The notes beneath the pieces were generated by a model, which was not told the origin of the DNA, ran no database searches, and was given only the letters and a program-made list of their open reading frames with translations. Shown here piece after piece: positions 8,698 to 17,417 of a DNA stretch of 64,000 nucleotides. The stretch comes from Thermomicrobiales bacterium (GTDB taxonomy: Bacteria; Chloroflexota; Chloroflexia; Thermomicrobiales; CADCWN01), in NCBI GenBank assembly GCA_030446685.1, contig JAUJMV010000001.1:18273-82272 (forward strand). The letters are read 5' to 3'. The translations under genes and the position numbers were made by a program. The stretch's first letter is position 1; each line of letters starts with the position of its first letter.

Positions 8698-9264
8698 TCA
8701 AGAAGGGGCGCATGTAGATGGCGCGGCCACAGCCTCATCGGCCACTGACCGTTCCACCCACCCCGGCCGCACTGGGATGCCACCGTCCTGGTACACCGCC
8801 ACCTGCGGCACATAGAAGAAGAGCTTGCGTTGGTCGCGCCCGAACCAGGAGCGTACCAGCGCCGCTGGCCAGAGACGGGCGGTCTCCTCAAGGGTGGAGG
8901 GTGTGAGTGGCAGCACGACTCGCCGGCCGTCGAGCTCGTAGGTCAGGGCGGCGTCCCGGCACGGCACGACTGACAGGGGGAGGACGATCCGGGCAACGGT
9001 CGCCAGCGGCAAGTCCGGCAGGCGCCGGAAGTCGATCGGGGTGAGGAACACGACGGAGTGGCGGTACGGCCGCTGGAGTGCCGGCTGCGCGAACGTCGCG
9101 TAAATCGCGCGGTAGAACCCCGGCTGCTCCTGCTCGATCCGCCGCCAGCGCGCGCTCCCGGGTATGGCGCTGAGGGGCAGCAGCCCGCGCTCGAGGATCG
9201 CCTCAAGCGCGCCCTCGCCGTTGAGTAGGTAGTGGAACAGGTGATCCGTGCTGCAGACGTTCAC
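8698..9264 (-). CDS. Hypothetical protein
   Basis: 188 residues. I do not recognise the family. It begins with STDHLFHYLLNGEGALEAILERGLLPLS-type sequence, followed by FYRAIYATFAQPALQRPY, SVVFLTPIDFRRLPDLPLA and KLFFYVPQVAVYQDGGIPV. The alternating beta and loop pattern suggests a soluble mixed fold. The opening, a short helix then 'RGLLPLS', loosely recalls ADP-ribosyl-fold proteins, but no catalytic triad could be confirmed. It lies upstream of the HAD gene on the same strand with a 45-base gap. Confidence 0.6.
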   Translation of the reverse strand: MNVCSTDHLFHYLLNGEGALEAILERGLLPLSAIPGSARWRRIEQEQPGFYRAIYATFAQPALQRPYRHSVVFLTPIDFRRLPDLPLATVARIVLPLSVVPCRDAALTYELDGRRVVLPLTPSTLEETARLWPAALVRSWFGRDQRKLFFYVPQVAVYQDGGIPVRPGWVERSVADEAVAAPSTCAPS

Positions 9265-9298
9265 GCCCTGGCTCCTCCCACGCCCCTTGCCCCGCGCC

Positions 9299-11290
9299 CT
9301 ACTGCGCCCGGCCGATCGCCTCGACGGCGGCGGGGTCCTCGAGCGCGGTGAGGTCGCCGAGGGGCTGGTCGAGGAAGCGGGCGCGGATGACGCGCCGCAT
9401 GATCTTGGCGTTGCGCGTCTTCGGGAGGTCGGTGACGAAGCGGACCGCCTCGGGCTTGAGGGCGCGGCCGAGCTGGGCGATGATGCGCCCCTCGACCTCG
9501 GCGCGCAGGGCGTCGTCCGGCGCGTGGCCGGGGCGCGGGACGACGAAGACGACGATCGTGTCCCCCTTGACCGGGTGCGGGACGGCGATCGCCGCGGCCT
9601 CGCGCACCGCCGGGTGGGCGACGGCGGCCGACTCGACCTCGGCCGGGCCGACGCGCTTGCCGGCGACCTTGATCGTGTCGTCGGAGCGGCCGAGGATGTA
9701 CCAGAAGCCGTCGGGGTCGATCCGGGCGAAGTCGCCGTGGACCCACAGGCCGGGGAGGCGCGACCAGTAGGCGTCGAGGTAGCGGTCCGGGTCGTTCCAG
9801 AAGCCGCGGGTCATGCCGGGCCAGGCCCCCCGGATCACCAGCTCGCCGACCGCGCCGCGCACCGGCCGGCCGGCGTCGTCCACCACATCCACCGCCATGC
9901 CCGGCACCGGCGCGGCGAAGCAGGTCGGCTTGAGCGGCAGGATCGTGTAGGAGCTGAGGATGCCGCCGGAGATCTCGGTGCCGCCGGAGTAGTTGATGAT
10001 CGGGCAGCGCCCGCCGCCGACCCGCTCGAAGAACCAGGTCCAGGGGTCGGGGTTCCAAGCCTCGCCGCTCGAGCCGAGGACGCGCAAGGAGGAGAAGTCG
10101 CGCCCGCGCGGCCACTCGTCCCCCTGCGCCATCAGCGCGCGGACGACGGTCGGGGCGACGCCGAGCGTCGTCACCCGGTGCCGCTCGACCAATTCCCAGA
10201 GGCGGTCGGGCTGGGGCCAGTCGGGGGTGCCCTCGAAGATGACTAGCGTCGCGCCGAGGGTGAGCGTGCCGATGATCGCCCACGGCCCCATCATCCAGCC
10301 GAGGTCGGTGACCCAGAGGAGCCGGTCGTCGGCCTGCAGGTCGAAGCAGTGCGCCAGGTCCTGGGTCGCCTTGATCGGGAAGCCGTCGTGGGTGTGGAGC
10401 GCGCCCTTCGGCCGGCCGGTGGTGCCGCTGGTGTAGATGATCATGAAGGGGTCCTCGGCGGCGGTGCGCGCGGTCTCGCGCTCGGCCGGCTGCCCGACCA
10501 CGATCTCGTCCCACCAGTGGTCGCGCCCCGGCCGCATCGCCACGTCGAGCGCGCCCCCGGTGCGGCGGCAGACGACGACGTGCTCGATCGCCTCCACGCC
10601 CGCGACCGCCTCGTCGGCGGTCGCCTTGAGCGGCACGAACTTGCCGCGGCGGTTCGCGCCGTCGGCGGTGATCAGCACCTTCGCCCCGGCGTCCCGGAGG
10701 CGGGTGGCGACCGACTCGGCCCCGTAGCCGGAGAAGATCGGGATGTAGATCGCGCCGAGCTTGGAGACGGCGAGGGTGGCGATCGCCGTCTCGGCGAGCA
10801 TCGGCATGAAGATGCCGACGCGGTCGCCCCGGCCGACGCCGAGCGCGGCGAGCGCGCCGGCCAGCCGGTTGGTCTCCTCCCACAGCTCGCGGTAGGTGAG
10901 GGCGCGGGTCGCGCCGTCGGTCCCCTCCCAGACGACCGCCTCCTTGGCGGCGGTGGAGCCGGCGGCGTGCTTGTCGAGCGCGTTGTGGACGTAGTTGTAG
11001 CGCCCGCCGGGGAACCAGGTGGCCCAGGGGAGGCCCCGCGAGAGATCGACGACCTCCCGGTACGGCTCGTAGAACTGGAGGTCGAGATCCTTGACCGTGG
11101 CGTCCCAGAACCATTCGACGTCGTCCGCCGCGCGGGCCAGCAGCTCCTCGAAGGAGCCGATGCCGTGGTGGGCCATGAAGCGGCGCAGGCGGCTGCGCTC
11201 GAGATAGGCGTCGCCGGGCCGCCAGACGATCTCCGCGCCGCCGTCGCGCCCGACCGGCATCGGCCCCGCCCCCTGCTCCTCCCCGGTCAT
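9299..11290 (-). CDS. Acetyl-/acyl-CoA synthetase (AMP-forming)
   Basis: The ATG at 11290 with GGAGGGGGCGACC before it gives 663 residues, the usual length of acetyl-CoA synthetases. The phosphate loop is YTSGTTGRPKGALHTH near residue 265; adenine contacts are in GSSGEAWNPDPWTW and NYSGGTEISGGIL; the hinge and Asp are in HGDFARIDPDGFWYILGRSD; and the catalytic Lys region is LPKTRNAKIMRRVIRA, the site often acetylated in Acs. It activates a short carboxylic acid to acyl-CoA with ATP. Several features (long N-terminal region with WFPGGRYNYVHNALDKH) favour acetate or propionate, but acetoacetyl- or related acids cannot be excluded. Confidence 0.9.
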   Translation of the reverse strand: MTGEEQGAGPMPVGRDGGAEIVWRPGDAYLERSRLRRFMAHHGIGSFEELLARAADDVEWFWDATVKDLDLQFYEPYREVVDLSRGLPWATWFPGGRYNYVHNALDKHAAGSTAAKEAVVWEGTDGATRALTYRELWEETNRLAGALAALGVGRGDRVGIFMPMLAETAIATLAVSKLGAIYIPIFSGYGAESVATRLRDAGAKVLITADGANRRGKFVPLKATADEAVAGVEAIEHVVVCRRTGGALDVAMRPGRDHWWDEIVVGQPAERETARTAAEDPFMIIYTSGTTGRPKGALHTHDGFPIKATQDLAHCFDLQADDRLLWVTDLGWMMGPWAIIGTLTLGATLVIFEGTPDWPQPDRLWELVERHRVTTLGVAPTVVRALMAQGDEWPRGRDFSSLRVLGSSGEAWNPDPWTWFFERVGGGRCPIINYSGGTEISGGILSSYTILPLKPTCFAAPVPGMAVDVVDDAGRPVRGAVGELVIRGAWPGMTRGFWNDPDRYLDAYWSRLPGLWVHGDFARIDPDGFWYILGRSDDTIKVAGKRVGPAEVESAAVAHPAVREAAAIAVPHPVKGDTIVVFVVPRPGHAPDDALRAEVEGRIIAQLGRALKPEAVRFVTDLPKTRNAKIMRRVIRARFLDQPLGDLTALEDPAAVEAIGRAQ

Positions 11291-11625
11291 GGTCGCCCCC
11301 CTCCACCCTGAACGAGACGTCTCGCGCGGCGCCGCACCCGCCGGGCGAGGATAGCGCCCGCCGCGCGGCGGCGTCAAGCGGCGGGGAGCGTGGGGCGTGG
11401 GGCGGTGGTCAACAGGCAGCAAGCGGAAGGAGCGGAGGCTGATCCCGTGGACCCGGCCAAGGAGCCTTTCCGTTCGCCGCCCCCTGCCTGCCGCCGCACG
11501 CGCACCGCGCGGCAAGTAGACAGAACGGGGCGGCGCTGCACCGCCGTTGGCGCGGCAGAGCGCCTACAATCGTTGCTTACGACTTGACGCGCGCGCGCCG
11601 CGGGCGTGCGGGGAGGGGAGAGGGT

Positions 11626-12288
11626 ATGGCAGCGGGATCGTCCACGGAGACCAATCTCTGGCTCGCGCAGGCGCTCTTCGATCTGGGCGGGCTGCGGTTC
11701 GGCGACTTCACGATCGGGCGCAGCACGCGCAATTCGCCGGTCTACGTCAACCCGCGGGTGCTGATCAGCAATCCGGAGGTGCTGCGGCGCGTGGCGCGGC
11801 TGATCGACCGCGAGGTGCAGACCGGGATGTCGCGCAAGCGCGACCCGATCGAGCCGTTCGACCTCGTCGCGGGGGTGCCGTTCGGCGGCCTGCACCTCTC
11901 GACCGCCTACGCGCTGAGCACCAACACGCCGATGATCTACGCCCGCCCGCCGGGCAGCGGTTCCAGCGTCGCGAACGGGCACGGCATCGAGGGGCGCTTC
12001 CAGCCGGGCCAGCGCGTCCTGCTGGTGGACGACCTAATCACGACCGGCGGCAGCATCATCGAGACGACCGGCCTCCTGGAGGGCGCGGGGCTGAGCGTCC
12101 GCACCGTGGTCGTCCTGATCGACCGGGAGCAGGGCGCGCACGAGCGCCTGCGCCACAAGGGCTACGATCTGCTGCCGATCATCTCCCTGCGCGCGATGCT
12201 GACCTATTACGTGAACACCGGGCGGATCGGCGAGGCGGAGTTCGAGCGCTGCATGGCCTACTTCGCCGAGCAGAACCGGGAGCAGTAG
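11626..12288 (+). CDS. Orotate-phosphoribosyltransferase-like protein
   Basis: 220 residues from ATG 11626, with GGGAGGGGAGAGG as ribosome site and a TACAAT -10 at 11565-11570. The PRPP-binding motif is RVLLVDDLITTGGSIIET near residue 130. Upstream are DFTIGRSTRNSPVYVNPR and LVAGVPFGGLHLSTAYALS, matching the OPRT order of substrate loop, then flexible loop, then PRPP motif. It would transfer a phosphoribosyl group to orotate or another base. Other pyrimidine genes are absent nearby, so a salvage or regulatory role is possible. A 46-residue membrane peptide follows seven bases later. Confidence 0.82.
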   Translation: MAAGSSTETNLWLAQALFDLGGLRFGDFTIGRSTRNSPVYVNPRVLISNPEVLRRVARLIDREVQTGMSRKRDPIEPFDLVAGVPFGGLHLSTAYALSTNTPMIYARPPGSGSSVANGHGIEGRFQPGQRVLLVDDLITTGGSIIETTGLLEGAGLSVRTVVVLIDREQGAHERLRHKGYDLLPIISLRAMLTYYVNTGRIGEAEFERCMAYFAEQNREQ

Positions 12289-12294
12289 GGCGGG

Positions 12295-12435
12295 ATGGCG
12301 CCCGATGAGCCGCCCCGCCCGCCGGCCGCGGACGCCGCCCGGCGTGAGATCGCGCGCACGCTCCGCCTGCTGGTGGCGCTGCTGCTGCTGACTGTGCTGG
12401 TCGTCATGCTGCTGGAAGGGCTCGGGCTCCTGTAG
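12295..12435 (+). CDS. Small single-pass membrane protein, 46 residues
   Basis: The ATG at 12295 follows the phosphoribosyltransferase stop with a GGGCGGG ribosome site. The product starts MAPDEPPRPPAADAARREIA, followed by the helix LRLLVALLLLTVLVVMLLEG and a stop at TAG 12433-12435. A basic/polar N-terminus plus one long leucine-rich helix is typical of small membrane proteins. The tight spacing implies cotranscription with the upstream gene. Function unknown. Confidence 0.6.
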   Translation: MAPDEPPRPPAADAARREIARTLRLLVALLLLTVLVVMLLEGLGLL

Positions 12436-12674
12436 CCCCCGCGCGCCGCGTCGCCGCGCCGCAGCCCTTGCCGCGACCGGCGGCTCGCCGTACACTTCTC
12501 AGGCGAGGCGGCACGCGGCTTGCGTCTGCCCGGCGGGTGGGTGGCCGCCCCGAGGCTATCCCGGTATCGTTGCGCCACCGGCGGGGAGCCGGGATCGTCT
12601 TCCCGCACCGCGGTGTGACACCCAGGGCGTGGCGGCGGCCCGGCGACAGCGTGAACGGACAAGGTGAACCAACC

Positions 12675-13163
12675 GTGCGAGACCGGTATGTCCTGCACCG
12701 CTACCAGTTAGCGGCCACCACGCGCCCCTCGGATGTCGGCGACATCTTCGCGATCAACCCGATCCGCCGCTCCCTGGCGGCGATCCTGATCTCCCTCGGC
12801 CTGATCGTCGGCCCGCTGACCTTCATGCGGGGCGACGCGCAGGTGGCGGTGCTCCTGGCGACCTCCTGGTTTTCCTTCAGCACGCTGGTGATGTGCATCC
12901 CGGTGCTGCTGATCTCGCTGCTCGAGGAGGGGTGGAACCAGCTCCAGCGGCGGGTCTGGCCGACGATCGACGAACTCGATCTCAGCCCGCGCGCGCGCCA
13001 CCTCCTCCACCGCCACGGCTTCGTGACGATCGGCAAGGTCGAGCGGACGCCGGACGGCGTGCTGCTCCTGCTGTCCAACATGGACAGCCAGACCCTGCAC
13101 GAGATCCGCCGCAGCGTCAACCTCTACCGCTACCAGAAGTGGCAGGAAAACGGCTTCCGGTAA
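12675..13163 (+). CDS. Two-helix membrane protein with RNA polymerase alpha-CTD-like domain
   Basis: The GTG at 12675 has AAGGTGA eight bases before it; a GTG at 12651 is also in frame. The 162-residue product has two membrane helices (SLAAILISLGLIVGPLTF and TSWFSFSTLVMCIPVLLI), then a C-terminal helix-hairpin-helix domain, IDELDLSPRARHLLHRHGF ... SNMDSQTLHEIRRSV. This closely follows the RNA polymerase alpha C-terminal domain pattern (IEELDLSVRSYNCLKRAGI ... LGRKSLEEV). The domain would face the cytoplasm. Whether it binds DNA or protein is unknown. The stop codon is the first base of a long inverted repeat. Confidence 0.7.
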   Translation: MRDRYVLHRYQLAATTRPSDVGDIFAINPIRRSLAAILISLGLIVGPLTFMRGDAQVAVLLATSWFSFSTLVMCIPVLLISLLEEGWNQLQRRVWPTIDELDLSPRARHLLHRHGFVTIGKVERTPDGVLLLLSNMDSQTLHEIRRSVNLYRYQKWQENGFR

Positions 13164-13295
13164 GTACGAAGTACGAGGTACGAAGTACGAACAATACCGG
13201 CCCCGGCTGTGCTATAACCTCCGCATCGTGCGTGAGGGCGGGCACCGATGGGGCTGCGGCGCCTGTTCGTACTTCGTACCTCGTACTTCGTACTT
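13162..13295. repeat. 30-bp perfect inverted repeat around a 74-bp loop
   Basis: The left arm 13162-13191 is the exact reverse complement of the right arm 13266-13295. Each arm is built from near-identical 7-mers (TTCGTAC, TTCGTAC, CTCGTAC, TTCGTAC, TT). The left arm begins inside the TAA of the preceding gene and the right arm ends 17 bases before the beta-lactamase-like start. The loop holds a TATAAC -10-like box. A second element of the same design, with a different 7-mer, is at 43210-43319. Confidence 0.9.
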
Positions 13296-13312
13296 CACGC
13301 AGGGGGTGCAGG

Positions 13313-14257
13313 GTGGACGCGTCGGGGGTGCGGGCGCTGCAGGGGCGGGTCGAGGCGATCGCCGGGCGGGTCGACGGGGTCGTGGGGGTGGCGGCGAAGG
13401 ACCTCGCGAGCGGCGCGGAGGTGCTGGTCAACGCGGATGTGGCCTTCCCGACCGCCAGCGTGATGAAGGTCCCGATCCTCGTCGCGCTCTACCGCGAGGC
13501 CGAGGCGGGGCGGATCGACCTCGACCGACGGCTCGCGTTCGAGGAGCGGCATCTGGTGCCGGGTTCCGGTGTGTTGCAGGACCTGACGTTCGGGCTGGCG
13601 CCGACGATCAAGGATCTGGCGACGCTGATGATCACCGTCAGCGACAACGCCGCGACCGACATGCTCCTCGACCTGCTCGGCCCCGACGCGCTCGCGGCGA
13701 CGCTGCGCGACCACGGGCTCACCCGCACGACGCTGCCGCTGACCGTGCGCGGGCTCCTCTACAGCATGGTCGGGCTGGATCCCGCCGATCCGGCGCACAC
13801 CTACGCGCTCTTCAAGGAGCGGTCGCGGGCCGGGCGGATCGACTGGGGGAGCCGGGCGCTGGCCGACGCGGACAACAATCTCACGACGCCGCGCGACCTC
13901 AACCGGCTGCTGGAGGACCTCGCCACGGGGCGCGCGCTCGGCGCGGCCTCGAACGCGGCGATCATCGACATCATGAAGCGGCAGAAGTACAACACGATTA
14001 TTCCCCTGCACCTGCCGGCGGAGACGGAGGTGGCGCACAAGACCGGCAGCATCCGGGGCGTGCGCAACGACGCCGGGATCGTCTACGCGCCGCGCGGCCC
14101 CTACCTGCTCTCCCTCTTCTCCAAGCGGCTGGGCGACCAGGTCGCTGGGGCGGCGGCGCTGGCGGAGATCAGCAAGGTCGTCTGGGAGGGGTTCGTCGGC
14201 CCGATTCCCGCGCCGCGCTACGGCCCCGATCCCAGCGCCGAGGCACGGATCGTGTAG
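13313..14257 (+). CDS. Class A beta-lactamase-like serine hydrolase
   Basis: 314 residues from GTG 13313. It has the three class A motifs in order: the nucleophile and general base in FPTASVMKVPI (SxxK), the SDN triad in TVSDNAATDMLLD, and AHKTGSIRGVRND (KTG). An omega-loop Glu comparable to E166 is not obvious. There is no signal peptide or lipobox, which is unusual, since true beta-lactamases act outside the membrane. It may be a cytoplasmic esterase/peptidase of the same fold, or the start may be misplaced, although the inverted repeat directly upstream limits extension. Confidence 0.82.
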   Translation: MDASGVRALQGRVEAIAGRVDGVVGVAAKDLASGAEVLVNADVAFPTASVMKVPILVALYREAEAGRIDLDRRLAFEERHLVPGSGVLQDLTFGLAPTIKDLATLMITVSDNAATDMLLDLLGPDALAATLRDHGLTRTTLPLTVRGLLYSMVGLDPADPAHTYALFKERSRAGRIDWGSRALADADNNLTTPRDLNRLLEDLATGRALGAASNAAIIDIMKRQKYNTIIPLHLPAETEVAHKTGSIRGVRNDAGIVYAPRGPYLLSLFSKRLGDQVAGAAALAEISKVVWEGFVGPIPAPRYGPDPSAEARIV

Positions 14258-14562
14258 CCGAGGCAGGAGATAACGGTCGCAATTCGAGTGGGTGGGGGAG
14301 CAGGGGCGCTCACCGGCGGCTCGCGCCTGGGGCCGCGCCGGCGCCCGGCGGCCGCGCGCCGTGGGACACCCCGCCGGGCCGGGGTGGGCCGACCCCTTCG
14401 CCGACCCCCGACGGCACGGGGGAACGGCTTGCAGTCCCGCGAACTACTGCGAATGCATTTTGGTTCCTGTCTACATCGGTGACCCAGGCTGGGAAAGGCG
14501 CGCTTCGAGCGCGGCCGAGAGGCCTCGCCGTCCGGGTGGCGGGGCGCCGGATGGCCGTGTCG

Positions 14563-14636
14563 TTCACGGTTATTCACCGATGTTGATGAAACCGTTGACC
14601 CGCTTGACGCGCACGTTGACCCCCGCACGCTAGGCT
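14563..14636 (+). promoter_or_regulatory. TTNAC phased-array promoter, copy 1
   Basis: Half-sites TTCAC 14563, TTCAC 14573, TTGAT 14583, TTGAC 14595, TTGAC 14604 and TTGAC 14616 are spaced 10, 10, 12, 9 and 12 bp. A TAGGCT -10 box starts 15 bp after the last one, at 14631. There is no -35 at 17 bp. It faces the 62-residue gene at 14898, leaving a leader of about 255 bases with nothing else recognisable. Confidence 0.75.
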
Positions 14637-14897
14637 GGGTCGAAGAAGCCCGGTCGCCGGTGAGCCGTGATCGGCCCGGCTTCGCCGGGTACGGTTACCC
14701 GAGTCGTTGCCGGGCGGCCCTGGTGGAACCACGACGGTCGGCAACCGCGATGCAGGAAGGGTGCGGTACGGCGGGGAGGCCCGCGCGGCAACGGCGGCGC
14801 GGGGGCTGATCGACTTCGGGTATCGCCGTCCGCCCCCAGCCAATCCGAGGACGACGGTTCAGGGTCGGGTTGCCCTCGATCAGGAAGGAGCAGGACG

Positions 14898-15086
14898 ATG
14901 TCCAGGCAGGATTGGCGCGAGGCGCCGATGCAGACGGCCGCGCAGCGGCACGCATTCATCCCCGCGGCGGCGGAAGACGCATGGCTGCGGCTGGCCGGCT
15001 TTGCCCCGGCCGAACGGCGGCGGCTGATCTTCCTGCGCTGGCTCTACCGACAGGGCCGGTTGACCGAGTTCCCGCGGGACCAGTAA
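14898..15086 (+). CDS. Small protein with AERRRLIFLRWLY motif, 62 residues
   Basis: ATG 14898 with AGGAAGGAGCAGG ahead. The product is charged, with AWLRLAGFAPAERRRLIFLR then WLYRQGRLTEFPRDQ at the C-terminus. The same C-terminal block ([16 protein letters not shown], then ELTEFPRQR after a one-base shift) occurs in the gene at 32803-33188, so this is a small paralogous family. Both lie downstream of TTNAC-array promoters. There are no membrane helices. Basic and aromatic content could suit nucleic acid or membrane-surface binding, but no function is known. Confidence 0.7.
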   Translation: MSRQDWREAPMQTAAQRHAFIPAAAEDAWLRLAGFAPAERRRLIFLRWLYRQGRLTEFPRDQ

Positions 15087-15297
15087 GCGCCGGGCGCGCG
15101 GCTACGCCGGCGGTTGTCCCCGTCGGCCAAGCTCCAGCGGAAGGATTGGGCGTTACCTTCGCCGTCAGCGCTGCGATTGAGCGACGGGCGCCAGGCACTA
15201 TTCGCGGTTGACGCTCTTCGTACTGCCGCGACGTGGAAGAACGCCCGGCCGATGGGTAGGCCGGCGCGTCGTACGCCCTCGGCAGGGGTAGGGATGG

Positions 15298-16533
15298 ATG
15301 ATGAGGACGACGATAGCGGGGAGGGACGTTGCCGGTCGTAGGACGCAGCCGGGGTGGCGCCGGCGCGTCCTCGTCGGGCTGGGCGTGCTCGCGGCCGGCG
15401 CGGGCGCGCTGGCGGTCGCGGCCTCCGCCGCGCTGGCGCACGTCATCACGGCCCCGCGCCGGCTGCGCGCCATCGCCGCCCGTGAGATCGATCGCACCGT
15501 CGAGGCGGTGGCGTTCCGCCTCGACGACGGCCCGACGCTGCACGGCTGGTACCTCCGCCCGCCGGACCCGCGCGACGCGATCGTCATCGGCCACGGCTTC
15601 GCGATGAGCCGCCACGAGCTGCTCGACCTGGCGCAGGGGCTGCGCGCGCGCGGCCACGCGGTCCTGCTCTTCGACTTCCGCGCGCACGGCGCCAGCGAGG
15701 GCGACCGCTCGACGTTCGGCTACCGCGAGGCCGACGACCTCGGCGCCGCGGTCACCTTCCTGGCCGCGCGGCCGGAGCTGGCCGGGCGGCGGCTCGGGGT
15801 GGCGGGCATCTCGATGGGCGCCGCCGCGGCGATCCTGGTCGCGGCGCGCGACCGGCGGATTGCCGCCGTCTGCGCCGACAGCGCCTTCGCCACGCTGCGC
15901 GGCGTCGCCGTCAGTGGTCTGCGCCTCTTCTACCGCCTGCCGGCCATCCCCTTCGCGCCGCTGACCGTCCGGTTCGGCGAACTCCTCACGGGGGCCAGCA
16001 TCGGCGCCACCCGCCCGATCGACGCGATCGCCGCCCTCGCGCCGCGCCCGGTCCTGATCGTCCACAACGCCGAGGACTGGCTGATCCCGGTGGCCGACGC
16101 CCACGCGCTCTACGCGGCGGCGGGCGGGCCGAAGGAGCTGTGGATCGTGCCCGACGCCGGCCACGCCGCCGCCTTCCTCGCGGCCCGCGAGGAGTACGTC
16201 CGCCGCCTCGACGACTTCTTCACGCGGGCGCTGGCGGCGGGGGCGGCGGGGCCGGCGACGCTCGGCGCGGCGGGGGGGCCGCGGGCGGGAGTGGCGACGC
16301 CGCCGGCGGCGGGCGCCGGGGAGACGGGCGGCAAGGCGATGATCGCGCCTACCGGCGCCGATGACGGCGCGGGCCTGGCGGTGGAGATGGTCACGCGCGC
16401 CCTGCTGGCGCTCCTCCCGCGCGCGCTCGTCCGCGCCGTGACGGCGGGTTTCGGCGACCGGGCGACCGGTTCGGCGGCCGCGGGCGGCGCCGGGGGGCGG
16501 GCGTGGCGCGTTTCTGGCGGGGAGATCGCCTAG
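15298..16533 (+). CDS. Alpha/beta hydrolase with N-terminal membrane anchor
   Basis: 411 residues. One N-terminal helix (VLVGLGVLAAGAGALAVAAS) is followed by an alpha/beta hydrolase fold: IVIGHGFAMSRHELLDLAQG, LLFDFRAHGASEGDRSTFGY, the nucleophile elbow GVAGISMGAAAAI near residue 177, an acid in VLIVHNAEDWLIPV, and the His in IVPDAGHAAAF. This resembles the BAAT/DUF-type hydrolases of the FrsA/YfhR kind. The C-terminal ~100 residues are Gly/Ala-rich and lack obvious structure. It probably acts at the cytoplasmic or outer membrane face; the substrate is unknown. Confidence 0.85.
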   Translation: MMRTTIAGRDVAGRRTQPGWRRRVLVGLGVLAAGAGALAVAASAALAHVITAPRRLRAIAAREIDRTVEAVAFRLDDGPTLHGWYLRPPDPRDAIVIGHGFAMSRHELLDLAQGLRARGHAVLLFDFRAHGASEGDRSTFGYREADDLGAAVTFLAARPELAGRRLGVAGISMGAAAAILVAARDRRIAAVCADSAFATLRGVAVSGLRLFYRLPAIPFAPLTVRFGELLTGASIGATRPIDAIAALAPRPVLIVHNAEDWLIPVADAHALYAAAGGPKELWIVPDAGHAAAFLAAREEYVRRLDDFFTRALAAGAAGPATLGAAGGPRAGVATPPAAGAGETGGKAMIAPTGADDGAGLAVEMVTRALLALLPRALVRAVTAGFGDRATGSAAAGGAGGRAWRVSGGEIA

Positions 16534-16589
16534 GGACGGCGGCATGGCCGGTCCCGGTACGCCCGGTGCGCGGAGGGCAGGACAGGGGT

Positions 16590-17405
16590 ATGGGTACGCG
16601 AGCAGGAAAGATGGAGAGCGTTTGGATCGACGTGAACGGCCTCTCCTGGCACGTCCGCAAGTCGTTCAACGTCGCCCTGGTGGACCCGCCGCCCGTGGTG
16701 ATGGTCCATGGGCTCGGGGTCGCCAGCCACCACATGGTCCCGACCGCCCGGCGGCTCGCGGCCGACTACCAAGTCTACGCGCCCGATCTGCCCGGCTTCG
16801 GCGCGAGCGAGCACCCGCCCCGCGCGCTCACGGTCCCGGAGCTGGCCGATCGCCTGGACGCCTGGCTGGGGGTGATGGGGCTAGCGCGCGTGCCGCTGAT
16901 CGCCGACTCCTTCGGCTGCCAGGTGGTGGTAGACCTGGCGTTGCGCTACCCGGCGCGGGTGGAGCGGCTGGTGCTGGTCTCGCCGACGATCGATCGGCAC
17001 GCGCGCACGGCGCGGCAGCAGCTGTGGCGGGCCTGGCGCGACCAGCCGCGCGAGGCGCGGTCGGAGTCGGGCCGGGTCTGCCGCGCGTACTTCGTCGAGA
17101 TGGGACCGCGCCGCGCGATCCAGACCTTGCGGTACGCGCTGCGGGACCGCATCGAGGAGAAGCTGCCCCACCTGCGCCAGCCGGCGCTCGTCGTGCGCGG
17201 CTCGCGCGACCCGATCGTGCCGCGGTACTGGGCGGAGGAGGTCGCGCGGCTCCTGCCTTGCGGCCGGCTGGTGGTCATCCCGGGCGCGGCGCACAAGCTG
17301 AACTACGGGGCATCGCGGCAACTGGCGCGCGTGGCGCGCCCCTTCCTCCGACACGCGGGGGACGGCGCGCCCGCGCCGCCGGCCGGCGAGCGAATGGCGC
17401 GTTGA
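16590..17405 (+). CDS. Alpha/beta hydrolase
   Basis: 271 residues from ATG 16590 (ATG 16611 also has a ribosome site). It shows the oxyanion loop VMVHGLGVASHHMV, YAPDLPGFGASEHP, a nucleophile elbow in LIADSFGCQVVVDLALRYP (Ala replaces the first Gly), VRGSRDPIVPRYWAEEV (acid) and IPGAAHKLNYGASR (His). The order fits the epoxide-hydrolase/lactonase/MhpC branch. It is followed after 12 bases by a HAD gene on the same strand, so the two are probably cotranscribed. The substrate is not predictable. Confidence 0.87.
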   Translation: MGTRAGKMESVWIDVNGLSWHVRKSFNVALVDPPPVVMVHGLGVASHHMVPTARRLAADYQVYAPDLPGFGASEHPPRALTVPELADRLDAWLGVMGLARVPLIADSFGCQVVVDLALRYPARVERLVLVSPTIDRHARTARQQLWRAWRDQPREARSESGRVCRAYFVEMGPRRAIQTLRYALRDRIEEKLPHLRQPALVVRGSRDPIVPRYWAEEVARLLPCGRLVVIPGAAHKLNYGASRQLARVARPFLRHAGDGAPAPPAGERMAR

Positions 17406-17417
17406 GAGGAGGAGGCG

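Noticed and set aside
9248-11311. Long open frames on the plus strand opposite the acyl-CoA synthetase
   Set aside because: They are antisense to a gene with all its motifs and owe their length to high GC; their translations are low-complexity Arg/Ala/Gly.
14595-14621. Reading TTGACC in the arrays as an ordinary -35 box
   Set aside because: In every copy the gap to the TANNNT box is 9-10 bp, not about 17, and there is no alternative -10 at normal distance.
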